From Pacificispira sp033344895 (GTDB taxonomy: Bacteria > Pseudomonadota > Alphaproteobacteria > UBA8366 > Aestuariispiraceae), in contig OZ245920.1 in the NCBI GenBank assembly GCA_965229685.1, forward strand, positions 3,286,001-3,350,000: 64,000 nucleotides of DNA, given 5' to 3'. Below the pieces are notes generated by a model. It was given only the letters and a program-made list of their open reading frames with translations. It made no database searches and was not told the origin of the DNA. How positions within the stretch are numbered: the stretch's first letter is position 1; each line of letters opens with the position of its first letter. Position numbers and translations under genes: made by a program. Positions 33,391 through 41,104 of this stretch are shown piece after piece.

Positions 33391-34117
33391 TATCCTGTCC
33401 CCCGTTGCAGATTATTGTCCTGACCGAACGCTGGGTCGGCCGCACATGGATTCTTGCACATAAGTGTTTGTCTCCCGCAGTTGGGTTGTCACGCAGTCGC
33501 CGGGGGTTCTTGTTTGGTCGGTTCGTTGTCGACGGCGGCCTGCTGTACGGCCCCGGAGCGGGCGGCGAAGGACGGATCCCTCCGTCTCGACTTGCCCGAT
33601 ACCCCCCAGCGCCAAACGGCCGACCCGATCATTCAGATGCTTCAGGCCGGCCAGGATGTTCACGCTGCGATACATTACGTCAAAGATTCGCCAGATTTTC
33701 AACACACCTGCCTACCCACGGCAGAAATCCGGCAAATAATGACAAAGATACCGCAGACATTGGAAGCATCAAAACGGGGCGTTTCGGCGATTTTCCGGTA
33801 TCATGAGTTCTTTATTATTTTTGAATGACTCCCCCGACGCCCGTTGTGCGCCGCAAAATTCAACCTCCCCCCATGATTACTTACCGCCATCAGGCTAGAA
33901 GGGCGGAAGCTGAGGCACTGTAACATCTGCGACATAAACCGATCGCCCGTGCGTCCGACGCAAACTCCTGAACGCGGGTAACAGTGATGGGGGCATAACG
34001 AAGATGTGAGACGGCGTGTGTCGCCCAGCCGGTTGGTCGTCTCCATCTTGCTTGCCGGTTGCCCGGCGCGGTCGTTCGGGTTTGGATGTCTGCCTGATGC
34101 AGGAGTTGAGGAGAGCC
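33391..34117. other. Gene-free interval between the BCCT and MerA-like genes
   Basis: About 730 bases between divergent genes. The central part (33660-33900) is clearly more AT-rich than the surrounding chromosome. Short frames exist on both strands, but none has a ribosome-binding site together with a recognisable protein. No tRNA, repeat or terminator is evident. It should contain two divergent promoters, yet is far longer than needed for them; it may hold a decayed gene or an undetected small RNA. Confidence 0.5.
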
Positions 34118-35554
34118 ATGCCCGAACGGATCGATACCGATATCTGTGTCATCGGCGCAGGTTCCGGCGGATTGAGCGTCGCTGCCGGGGCGTCCCAGAT
34201 GGGCGCACGCACGGTCCTGATCGAAAAGGGACTGATGGGCGGCGACTGCCTGAACTACGGCTGCGTTCCGTCCAAGGCATTGCTGGCGGCCGGTCATGCC
34301 GCCCAGAGTCAACGCGATTCCGGGCGGTTCGGCATCTCACCGGTCACGCCGCGGGTCGACTGGAAGCAGGTTCGCGATCATGTCCGAAGCGTGATCGCCG
34401 CCATCGCCCCGAACGATTCCGTTGCACGTTTCGAAGGGTTGGGGGTCACCGTCCTGCAGGGCGAGGCACGGTTCACCGGACCGCGCGACGTGCAGGTGGG
34501 CGAGACGCAGATCCGTGCGAAGTATATCGTGGTCGCCACCGGGTCGTCCGCCTTCATCCCGCCGATCCCAGGCCTGGATGATACGCCCTACTTCACCAAC
34601 GAGACGATCTTCGACAATGATGCCCCGATCGACCATCTGATCGTTGTCGGCGGCGGCCCGATCGGCATGGAAATGGCGCAGGCCCACCGCCGACTGGGCG
34701 CCAGGGTAACCGTGATCGAGATGGCCCGTGCGCTGGGCAAGGACGATCCGGAGGCGGCCGCGCTGGTGCTGGATGCCCTGCGCGCGGAAGGCATAGACAT
34801 TCGCGACCGCACCGAATTGAAATCCGTAGAGACGACACAAACCGGTATCCGCGCGACCATCGAATCGAACGGCGGCACCGAGACAATCGACGGCAGCCAT
34901 CTGTTGATCGCCGTCGGCCGGCGCGCGAATATCGCCGGCCTCGATCTCGAGAAGGCGGGGGTCGAGACCGACCGCGGCGCCATCCGCGTCGATGCCCATC
35001 TGAAGACCCGCAATCGCCGGGTCTTCGCCATCGGCGACGTGCGCGGTGGATTGCAGTTCACACATATGGCCGGCTATGACGCGGGGATCGTGATCCGCCA
35101 GGCCCTGTTCAAGATGTTCTGGGCCAAGGCGGATTACAGCGCCGCCCCCTGGGTAACCTATACCGATCCCGAGCTGGCCCAGGTCGGCATGACGGAAGCC
35201 GACGCCGAAAACACCTTGGGCAAGGGCCGCTATCAGATCCTGCGCTGGAGCTTTGCCGAGAACGACCGCGCCCAGGCCGAACGCGCAACCGACGGCTTCG
35301 CCAAGGTCGTGGTCGACACCAAGGGCCGTGCGCTGGGCTGCACTCTGGTCGGTCGACATGCCGGCGACCTGATCCTGCCCTGGGTCATGGCCGTTCAACA
35401 GAAGCAGAAGATGGGCCAGATCGCCGGCCTGATCGCCCCCTACCCGACCCTGTCGGAGGTCACGAAACGCGCCGCCGGAAGCTATTTCACGCCAAGTCTG
35501 TTTTCGGAGCGAACCCGGAAGGTGGTTCGTGCGTTAATGAAGTGGTTCTCATAG
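34118..35554 (+). CDS. MerA-like pyridine nucleotide-disulfide oxidoreductase
   Basis: Encodes 478 residues. FAD motif VIGAGSGGLSVAAGASQMG; redox pair in GGDCLNYGCVPSKAL (C-x4-C); NAD(P) motif IVVGGGPIGMEMAQAHRRLG; C-terminal dimerisation domain with YTDPELAQVG. This is the mercuric reductase/lipoamide dehydrogenase superfamily. It lacks the N-terminal heavy-metal domain and the C-terminal Cys pair of true MerA, so mercury reduction is unlikely. Proteins of this sort are often linked to membrane proteins of the VTT/DedA type. ATG at 34118 follows GAGGAGAG. The FNT channel gene begins 37 nt later and is probably co-transcribed. Confidence 0.86.
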   Translation: MPERIDTDICVIGAGSGGLSVAAGASQMGARTVLIEKGLMGGDCLNYGCVPSKALLAAGHAAQSQRDSGRFGISPVTPRVDWKQVRDHVRSVIAAIAPNDSVARFEGLGVTVLQGEARFTGPRDVQVGETQIRAKYIVVATGSSAFIPPIPGLDDTPYFTNETIFDNDAPIDHLIVVGGGPIGMEMAQAHRRLGARVTVIEMARALGKDDPEAAALVLDALRAEGIDIRDRTELKSVETTQTGIRATIESNGGTETIDGSHLLIAVGRRANIAGLDLEKAGVETDRGAIRVDAHLKTRNRRVFAIGDVRGGLQFTHMAGYDAGIVIRQALFKMFWAKADYSAAPWVTYTDPELAQVGMTEADAENTLGKGRYQILRWSFAENDRAQAERATDGFAKVVVDTKGRALGCTLVGRHAGDLILPWVMAVQQKQKMGQIAGLIAPYPTLSEVTKRAAGSYFTPSLFSERTRKVVRALMKWFS

Positions 35555-35591
35555 GGTCGCCGGCGCGTCGTCTGGCCGCCCGCCCAACGCG

Positions 35592-36413
35592 ATGGCGAAC
35601 GGAACACCGAAAATGGCCGACGAACGACCCGACACCCAGGAAGAGGACAACGGCACGCTACGGCTGCCATCGTCCAGAATCTACAAGCTGATCGCCAAGG
35701 AGGGCCGTGAGGAACTGGAGCGGCCGTTCCAGTCGCTGGCCTCCTCCGGTCTGGTAGCCGGGCTGTGCATCAGCTTCTCGCTGTTCTGCGAAGGGTTCTT
35801 CAAACTGCACGCCCCGGAAGGTGCGGATTTCTACCTGATCGAAAATCTGGGCTACACGATCGGCTTTCTGATCGTCGTCATGGGGCGGTTTCAGCTCTTT
35901 ACCGAGAACACGATCACCGTGATCCTGCCGCTGCTGGAGCAGTCCAGCTGGTACCGGCTGGTCTGCATCGCGCGGCTCTGGACGGTCGTCCTGGCCTTCA
36001 ACCTGATCGGCACGTTTCTGGCCGCCCTGATGGTCAGCCACCTGCCGCTGTTCAGCCCGGAACAGTTCGAGCCGTTCCTGGAGGTTTCGCGCCATGCAGT
36101 GAACCGCCCGCTGACAGATGTCTTCTTCCAGGCCATGCCGGCCGGTTTCCTGATCGCCGCCATGGTCTGGATGATGCCCTCCGCCGGGCAGGCCAAGGTC
36201 TGGATCGTGATCGCCATGACCTATCTGATTGCGATCGGGGATTTCGCCCATGTCGTCGCCGGGTCCATCGAGGCCTTCCTCCTGATGCTGAACGGCGAGG
36301 TCGGCCTGGAACACGGTATCGGCTACCTGTTCATGGCGGCGGCCGGGAACATCATCGGCGGGACAGGCGTCTTTGCCATGATGGCCTACGCCCAGGTGAA
36401 GGAGGAAATGTAA
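35592..36413 (+). CDS. Formate/nitrite transporter (FNT) family protein, YfdC-like
   Basis: Encodes 273 residues with six or so membrane helices after a charged N-terminus of about 50 residues (EELERPFQSLASSGLVAGLC). FNT signatures include the FTENTITVILPLL segment and the mirrored GDFAHVVAGSIEAFLLMLNG. FNT proteins are pentameric channels for small anions such as formate, nitrite or lactate; the YfdC branch has no firmly known substrate. ATG at 35592 is used; ATG at 35613 (MADERPDTQEED) is an equally good start. It follows the MerA-like flavoprotein and ends before a convergent PAS gene. Confidence 0.86.
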   Translation: MANGTPKMADERPDTQEEDNGTLRLPSSRIYKLIAKEGREELERPFQSLASSGLVAGLCISFSLFCEGFFKLHAPEGADFYLIENLGYTIGFLIVVMGRFQLFTENTITVILPLLEQSSWYRLVCIARLWTVVLAFNLIGTFLAALMVSHLPLFSPEQFEPFLEVSRHAVNRPLTDVFFQAMPAGFLIAAMVWMMPSAGQAKVWIVIAMTYLIAIGDFAHVVAGSIEAFLLMLNGEVGLEHGIGYLFMAAAGNIIGGTGVFAMMAYAQVKEEM

Positions 36414-36473
36414 GCCATCGGCCGGCCCTCGCCGGACAGGGCAACGACCTCCGACGTCGTCCGTTCACGCAGA

Positions 36474-36992
36474 TCAGATCTGCATCAGACTGTCCATCGG
36501 GGTCAGCGACACGGCGGAATCGTAATCCAGAATGCTGAACAGATGCGTGACGGTATCGCCCTCCCCCAATGGCATGAGAAGACGGTGGAACTGCAGGTAG
36601 GGCTGACGGATCCAGTGCGCCCCGCGCAGGCAATAGTGAAGATTTCCCGTACGGCGCACCGCATCGAACTCGCGCCAGACTTCCTCATAATCGTCGCCGT
36701 GAAAACTCGGCAGCGTCTTGCCGCGCATCCTTCCGCCACCGTTCTGGACGGCCCTCTCACCGGCAATCAGAACAACGAATTCCTCGCCCTTCGGCGCCTC
36801 CCTCACTTCCCACAGCATGATATGCGTCGTCAGGCGGCGCAGAACCAGCGGGTCCAGTTGATCGCGGGAGGGAAAGCGCTGCCGGCCGCGCAGGGTCTGC
36901 CAGATTTGCAGTGCTTCCTGCAGCAGTTCCGGAAATTCGATGGACGCCGCCTCTTCCGGGCTCAGAAGTCGGCTAACGGCAGTTTCCAGCAT
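36474..36992 (-). CDS. PAS-domain protein (alphaproteobacterial PAS_5-like)
   Basis: A 172-residue soluble protein with a single PAS-like domain and no output module. Residues about 25-60 (LQEALQIWQTLRGRQRFPSR, then LDPLVLRRLTTHIMLWEV) and the later RGAHWIRQPYLQFHRLLMPL, then LFSILDY, match the short PAS_5 family that is abundant in alphaproteobacteria. Ligand and partners are unknown; such proteins are often found alone. It is transcribed toward the FNT gene and divergent from the DMGDH-like gene, separated by about 250 nt in which I see no further gene. Confidence 0.75.
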   Translation of the reverse strand: MLETAVSRLLSPEEAASIEFPELLQEALQIWQTLRGRQRFPSRDQLDPLVLRRLTTHIMLWEVREAPKGEEFVVLIAGERAVQNGGGRMRGKTLPSFHGDDYEEVWREFDAVRRTGNLHYCLRGAHWIRQPYLQFHRLLMPLGEGDTVTHLFSILDYDSAVSLTPMDSLMQI

Positions 36993-37241
36993 TCAATGTC
37001 ACTTTCGACTCCTCCCCATTTCGTCACCCGGACCGCTGCAAGGATACGTCGACAAACATAGCCTAACACACCCGGCGCACACACATCTCAAAAAATTTAT
37101 ACGATCGCCGCTTTTCCCCGGATCACCGAAATGCAGAAAATTGTTATGTCTATACATGATTGACTTTCCCCCGCTTTCAAACCGAGTCAGAGTGCGCGCG
37201 TCCTAACGGGAGTACGGATCTGTCTTGATCGGGGGTTGTCC

Positions 37242-39671
37242 ATGAAAAATCAGGCGCGTGTGGTGGTGATCGGCGGCGGCGTCGTCGGGTGTTCGGTTCT
37301 GTATCACCTGACCAAGCTGGGCTGGACCGACATCATGCTGATCGAGCGGTCGGAGCTGACTTCCGGGTCGACCTGGCACGCGGCCGGCGGGTTCCACACG
37401 CTGAACGCCGACACCAACATGGCGGCGCTGCAGGGCTATACGATCAAGCTGTACCGCGAGCTGGAGAAGATCACCGGCCAGTCCTGCGGGTTGCACCATG
37501 TCGGCGGCGTCACCATCGCGACGACGCCGGACCGCCTTGACTATCTGAAGGCGGAGCGCGCGAAGCATCGGTACATGGGCCTGGAGACGGAAATCGTCGG
37601 GCCGGAAGAGATCAAGAAGCTTTCGCCCATCACCAATGTCGACGGCGTGCTGGGCGGGCTCTACGACCCGCTGGACGGGCATCTGGACCCGTCGGGCACG
37701 ACCCATGCCTATGCCAAGGCCGCCCGCATGGCCGGGGCCGAAATCGTCCTGCGCAACCGGGTGATCGAGACCAACCCGCGCCCGGACGGCACCTGGGACG
37801 TGGTGACCGAGATGGGCACCGTCCATGCCGAGCATGTCGTCAATGCCGGCGGATTATGGGCGCGCGAGGTCGGCGAGATGGCGGGCATCATGCTGCCGCT
37901 GCACCCGATGGAGCACCAGTATCTGGTGACCGGCGACATCCCGGAAGTCTATAAGCGTGAAGAGGAACTGCCCCATGTCATGGACCCGGCGGGCGAGACC
38001 TATCTGCGCCAGGAAGGCCGCGGCCTCGTCATCGGCATCTATGAACAGGATTGCGACCCCTGGGCCGTCGACGGCACGCCGTGGGATTTCGGGCATGAGC
38101 TGCTGAACGACAATCTGGAACGCATCGCCGAGCCGCTGGACGCCGCCTTCAAGCGCTATCCGGTGCTGGAGCGCGCCGGGATCAAGACCATCATCAACGG
38201 CCCCTTCACCTTCGCGCCGGACGGCAACCCGCTGGTCGGGCCGATCCCCGGCCTGCGCAATTACTGGTCCGCCTGCGCCGTCATGGCCGGGTTCAGCCAG
38301 GGCGGCGGTGTCGGCCTGACCCTGGCCGAATGGATGGTCGAGGGCGAACCGGGCCGCGACGTCTATGCCATGGATGTCGCCCGGTTCGGCGATTACTGCA
38401 CCCGCCCCTATACCCGCATGAAGGTGAAGGAGAACTATCAGCGCCGCTTCTCCATCTCCTACCCCAATGAGGAACTGCCGGTCGGCCGGCCGCTGCAGAC
38501 GACCCCGGCCTATGGGCTGTGGAAGGCGCAGCGCGCGGTCTTCGGCTCCGGCTATGGGCTGGAACATGTGAACTATTTCGCGCCCGAGGGCGAACCGCTG
38601 TTCGAAACGCCGACCTTCCGCCGCTCCAACGCCTTCGACGCCATCGCCGCCGAATGCCGCGCGGTGCGGGAGGCCGTGGGCATCAACGAGATCCACAATT
38701 TCGGCAAGTATCTCGTCTCCGGCCCCGGCGCCGTCGACTGGTTGAACCGCATCATGGCGAACCGCGTGCCGAAAATCGGCAAGATCGCCCTGACCCCGAT
38801 GCTGTCGCCCAAGGGCAAGATCATCGGCGATTTCACCATGGCCCGCCTGGCCGAGGAGGAGGTGCAGCTCACCGCCTCCTATTCCGCGCAGGCCTTCCAC
38901 ATGCGCTGGTTCCTGCACCACCTGCCGCAGGACGGGTCGGTCGCGCTCCAGAACGTCTCGCTGCAGCGTATCGGCTTCCAGATCGCCGGGCCGAATGCCC
39001 GCGAGCTGCTGTCCCGCGTCACCGACAGCGACGTCTCGAACGCGGCGATGCCCTTCCTCAGCTGCACGCCGGTCGAAATCGGCCCGATCCCGGCCCTGGT
39101 CAACCGCGTCACCTATACCGGCGATCTGGGCTACGAGATCTATGTCGACGCCGTCCACCAATGCGCGCTCTACGAGGCGCTGTCGGCGGCCGGCGAAGAC
39201 CTGGGCCTGAAACCCTTCGGCATGCGCGCGATGATGAGCCTGCGCCTGGAAAAGAGCTTCGGCTCCTGGATGCGTGAATTCCGCCCGGAATTCACCTGCG
39301 CCGAAACCGGTCTGGACCGTTTCATCAGCTTCAAGAAGAACGATTTCATCGGCCACGATGTCGCCGTCCAGGAACGCGACAATCCCCCCGCCCGCCACCT
39401 GGCGACCTTCATCGTCGACACCGGCAACGGCCCCGATGCCGCCGACTGCGTCGCCGACGAGCCGATCTACAAGGACGGCAAGGTCGTCGGCTTCGTCACC
39501 TCAGGCGGCTACGCCCATTACAGCCAGAAAAGTGTCGCCATCGGCATGATCCCGAAGGAAATGATCGAAGACGGCGCCCAATTCGAAATCGAAATCCTGG
39601 GCGAGGTGAAACAGGCCACGCTGATCGAGGAAGTCCTGTTCGACCCGAAGGCGGAACGGATGCGGGGGTAA
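37242..39671 (+). CDS. Dimethylglycine/sarcosine dehydrogenase-like FAD oxidoreductase with GcvT domain
   Basis: Encodes 809 residues. Residues 1-about 390: DAO-type FAD domain with VVVIGGGVVGCSVLYHLTKL and the covalent-FAD-type motif TSGSTWHAAG. Residues about 420-809: GcvT aminomethyltransferase-like tetrahydrofolate-binding domains (VLSRVTDSDVSNAAMP-like, then GDLGYEIYVD and LEKSFGSWMREF). This is the architecture of dimethylglycine and sarcosine dehydrogenases, which demethylate the substrate, pass the one-carbon unit to THF and the electrons to ETF. Substrate is inferred. ATG at 37242 is preferred to a TTG at 37236. It is monocistronic and followed by an intergenic repeat. Confidence 0.88.
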   Translation: MKNQARVVVIGGGVVGCSVLYHLTKLGWTDIMLIERSELTSGSTWHAAGGFHTLNADTNMAALQGYTIKLYRELEKITGQSCGLHHVGGVTIATTPDRLDYLKAERAKHRYMGLETEIVGPEEIKKLSPITNVDGVLGGLYDPLDGHLDPSGTTHAYAKAARMAGAEIVLRNRVIETNPRPDGTWDVVTEMGTVHAEHVVNAGGLWAREVGEMAGIMLPLHPMEHQYLVTGDIPEVYKREEELPHVMDPAGETYLRQEGRGLVIGIYEQDCDPWAVDGTPWDFGHELLNDNLERIAEPLDAAFKRYPVLERAGIKTIINGPFTFAPDGNPLVGPIPGLRNYWSACAVMAGFSQGGGVGLTLAEWMVEGEPGRDVYAMDVARFGDYCTRPYTRMKVKENYQRRFSISYPNEELPVGRPLQTTPAYGLWKAQRAVFGSGYGLEHVNYFAPEGEPLFETPTFRRSNAFDAIAAECRAVREAVGINEIHNFGKYLVSGPGAVDWLNRIMANRVPKIGKIALTPMLSPKGKIIGDFTMARLAEEEVQLTASYSAQAFHMRWFLHHLPQDGSVALQNVSLQRIGFQIAGPNARELLSRVTDSDVSNAAMPFLSCTPVEIGPIPALVNRVTYTGDLGYEIYVDAVHQCALYEALSAAGEDLGLKPFGMRAMMSLRLEKSFGSWMREFRPEFTCAETGLDRFISFKKNDFIGHDVAVQERDNPPARHLATFIVDTGNGPDAADCVADEPIYKDGKVVGFVTSGGYAHYSQKSVAIGMIPKEMIEDGAQFEIEILGEVKQATLIEEVLFDPKAERMRG

Positions 39672-39677
39672 CTACCA

Positions 39678-39764
39678 CCGTCATTCCCGCGAAGGCGGGA
39701 ATCCAGGGCGCTGTGGCACGACCCTGCCTGTTTCCCTGGATCCCCGCCTTCGCGGGGATGACGG
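39678..39764. repeat. Palindromic intergenic repeat element
   Basis: Two 31-base arms in inverted orientation (39678-39708 and 39734-39764) that match at nearly every position, beginning CCGTCATTCCCGCGAAGGCG and ending in CCAGGG. Each arm is itself a small hairpin (CCCGCGAAGGCGGG type). Such CGTCATTCCCGCG elements are widespread in proteobacterial intergenic DNA. It starts 7 bases after the DMGDH-like stop and may also end that transcript. No second copy was seen in the window. Confidence 0.85.
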
Positions 39765-39791
39765 GATGGAAATGGGGGCAACGGTCCCTGG

Positions 39792-39863
39792 GCGTCCTTG
39801 GCGCCTTCTTTGCGTCCTCTGCGGTTCTCTTCCCCTGAACCGGCAGCCGCCGCAGCGCCTCGG
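39792..39863. repeat. Direct repeat, copy A (upstream of ccdAB)
   Basis: A 72-base segment rich in TTCTTTGCG/CTCTGCGG-type motifs that aligns with 40491-40563 at roughly four of five positions in the same orientation. The shared CTTCTTTGCG, CCTCTGCG, TTCTCTTCCCC, ACCGGCAGC and CCGCAGCG blocks are easy to see. Copy B covers the last nine codons of aroQ, so copy A contains a degenerate partial duplicate of the aroQ 3' end. Confidence 0.75.
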
Positions 39864-39886
39864 AACCGGGTATTGGGGATTTTGCG

Positions 39887-39910
39887 ATATGCGCATATAG
39901 TATGCGTATA
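39887..39910 (+). promoter_or_regulatory. Probable ccdAB operator/promoter
   Basis: A perfect 12-bp palindrome ATATGCGCATAT (39887-39898) is followed two bases later by the near-palindrome TATGCGTATA (39901-39910), just ahead of ccdA. Paired palindromes at this place are what one expects for autorepression by the CcdA dimer and CcdA-CcdB complexes. Binding is inferred. Confidence 0.55.
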
Positions 39911-39925
39911 GCAATGGAGTTTCCG

Positions 39926-40156
39926 ATGTCCGCCCATGCCAGAAAGCCCACCAACCTGTCCCTCGACGCCGCCCTGATCGGCGAGGCGAAGGCGCTGTCC
40001 GTCAACCTTTCCCAAGCGGCGGAGGAAGGTGTGCGGGCGGCCGTTGCGAAGGCGAAGGCGGCGCGGTGGAAGGCAGAGAACGCCGAGGCTCTGGATGGCT
40101 ATAACCGGTGGGTCGAGGCGAACGGACTGCCGCTCGACAAGTACCGGCAGTTCTGA
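39926..40156 (+). CDS. ccdA: Antitoxin CcdA
   Basis: A 76-residue antitoxin. The N-terminal half is a ribbon-helix-helix DNA-binding motif (KPTNLSLDAALIGEAKALSV). The C-terminal half is the charged, flexible toxin-neutralising tail ending AEALDGYNRWVEANGLPLDK, close to the E. coli CcdA end. ATG at 39926 is preceded by GGAG at 6 nt; in-frame ATGs at 39902 and 39914 are less well placed. ccdB begins 9 nt after its stop. Chromosomal ccdAB modules are thought to act in genome stabilisation or anti-addiction; the role here is unknown. Confidence 0.9.
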   Translation: MSAHARKPTNLSLDAALIGEAKALSVNLSQAAEEGVRAAVAKAKAARWKAENAEALDGYNRWVEANGLPLDKYRQF

Positions 40157-40164
40157 GGAGGGCC

Positions 40165-40464
40165 GTGGCACAGTACGATCTCTACGCCATGCCCGATGGC
40201 GCCGGGTATCTGCTGGACGTTCAGGTGGAACTGCTGGAAGAGTTGCGCACACGGGTCGTTGTGCCACTGCTGCCCCGCGCGGAGGCTCCGCCGCCGGCAC
40301 GGCGGTTGAACCCCGTTTTTCCGTTGAACGGCGCGGATCATGTCATGGTCACCCAGAACCTCGCCGCCGTGCCGGTATCGATCCTTGGCAAGCCGGTCGG
40401 GTCGCTGGCGTCGCAGGCCGACGAACTGCGCAATGCATTGGATATGGTGTTCATCGGCTTCTAG
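40165..40464 (+). CDS. ccdB: Toxin CcdB (gyrase poison family), GTG start
   Basis: Encodes 99 residues, starting with GTG at 40165 behind GAGGAGGG, giving MAQYDLYAMPDGAGYLLDVQ. The core LRTRVVVPLLPR, LNPVFPLNG and VTQNLAAVPVSILGKPVGSL match CcdB. In F-plasmid CcdB the last three residues Trp-Gly-Ile contact gyrase and are needed for killing; here the end reads VFIGF, so Trp is Ile and Ile is Phe. The fold is intact, but gyrase poisoning may be weakened or altered. It forms an operon with ccdA, flanked by direct repeats. Confidence 0.88.
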   Translation: MAQYDLYAMPDGAGYLLDVQVELLEELRTRVVVPLLPRAEAPPPARRLNPVFPLNGADHVMVTQNLAAVPVSILGKPVGSLASQADELRNALDMVFIGF

Positions 40465-40490
40465 CCCGTCCCGTCGGCGCCGATTCCTCC

Positions 40491-40563
40491 GCGACCTTGG
40501 CGTCTTCTTTGCGGCCTCTGCGATTCTCTTCCCCCTATACCGGCAGCGTCCGCAGCGGCGCGG
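40491..40563. repeat. Direct repeat, copy B (overlaps the 3' end of aroQ)
   Basis: Counterpart of 39792-39863 in the same orientation. It begins 26 bases after the ccdB stop and runs through the aroQ stop codon into its last codons. The two copies bracket ccdAB exactly, which suggests that the module arrived with, or between, duplicated ends. Confidence 0.75.
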
Positions 40564-41014
40564 GCATGCCGTCCGGCACGGCGTCCAGCATGCGGGCCGC
40601 CGACAGCATCGCCATCAGATAGCCATAGGGGCCCAGGCCGCAGATCACGGCGGTGGCCGCCGTGGAGATGATGGAATGGCGGTGGTGGATGTCGCGGGCG
40701 TGGATGTTGGAGATATGGACCTCCACGATCGGGCCGTCGAAGGTCTTCAGCGCGTCCAGCAGCGGCACGGAATGGAAGGACAGGCCCGCCGGGTTGAGGA
40801 TGATCGCGCGGCCGGTCTTGCGGACCTCGTGAATCCATTCGATCAGTTGACCCTCATAGTTCGACTGACGGAAGGTCATGGACAGGCCCAGCGTCTTCGC
40901 GAAACCGGTGCAGGCTTCCTCAATCTGCGGCAGGGTCGTGGCGCCGTAGATTTCCGGCTCCCGCTCCCCCAGCAGGTTCAGATTCGGGCCGTTCAGGATG
41001 GTCAGGTCGGTCAT
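40535..41014 (-). CDS. aroQ: 3-dehydroquinate dehydratase, type II
   Basis: Encodes 159 residues. Third step of the shikimate pathway: 3-dehydroquinate to 3-dehydroshikimate. The N-terminus LTILNGPNLNLLGEREPEIYG contains the catalytic Tyr and conserved Arg; later motifs SNYEGQLIEWIHE, LNPAGLSFHSV (His region) and VEVHISNIHARD are all type II (dodecameric AroQ). It is complete, although its last codons lie inside the direct repeat. The gene is not next to accB/accC here, with which it is often linked in proteobacteria. It faces ccdAB. Confidence 0.95.
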   Translation of the reverse strand: MTDLTILNGPNLNLLGEREPEIYGATTLPQIEEACTGFAKTLGLSMTFRQSNYEGQLIEWIHEVRKTGRAIILNPAGLSFHSVPLLDALKTFDGPIVEVHISNIHARDIHHRHSIISTAATAVICGLGPYGYLMAMLSAARMLDAVPDGMPAPLRTLPV

Positions 41015-41104
41015 GGCGGTCTCCCCCGGGTCGGATGATCGATGGGCGCCATAGGAGCACGCCCGGGGACGATTGCCGAGAGACTGTTGCCGGGAGGCTT
41101 CCCG

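Noticed and set aside
33412..33828. Overlapping frames of about 90-145 codons on both strands in the long gap
   Set aside because: No ribosome-binding site, mixed composition and no recognisable domain; reported as a gap instead.
34118..35554. True mercuric reductase (MerA)
   Set aside because: Lacks the heavy-metal-associated N-terminal domain and the C-terminal vicinal Cys pair; no other mer genes nearby.
36993..37241. Possible glycine riboswitch ahead of the DMGDH-like gene
   Set aside because: No glycine-aptamer consensus or tandem hairpins; only a weak TGTCTATACA near-palindrome at 37147-37156.
37854..39398. Minus-strand open frame of about 510 codons opposite the DMGDH-like gene
   Set aside because: Mirror of a GC-rich gene with strong family identity on the plus strand.
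39678..40563. Insertion sequence or CRISPR remnant near ccdAB
   Set aside because: No transposase frame, no terminal repeats of an IS family and only two repeat copies without regular spacers.
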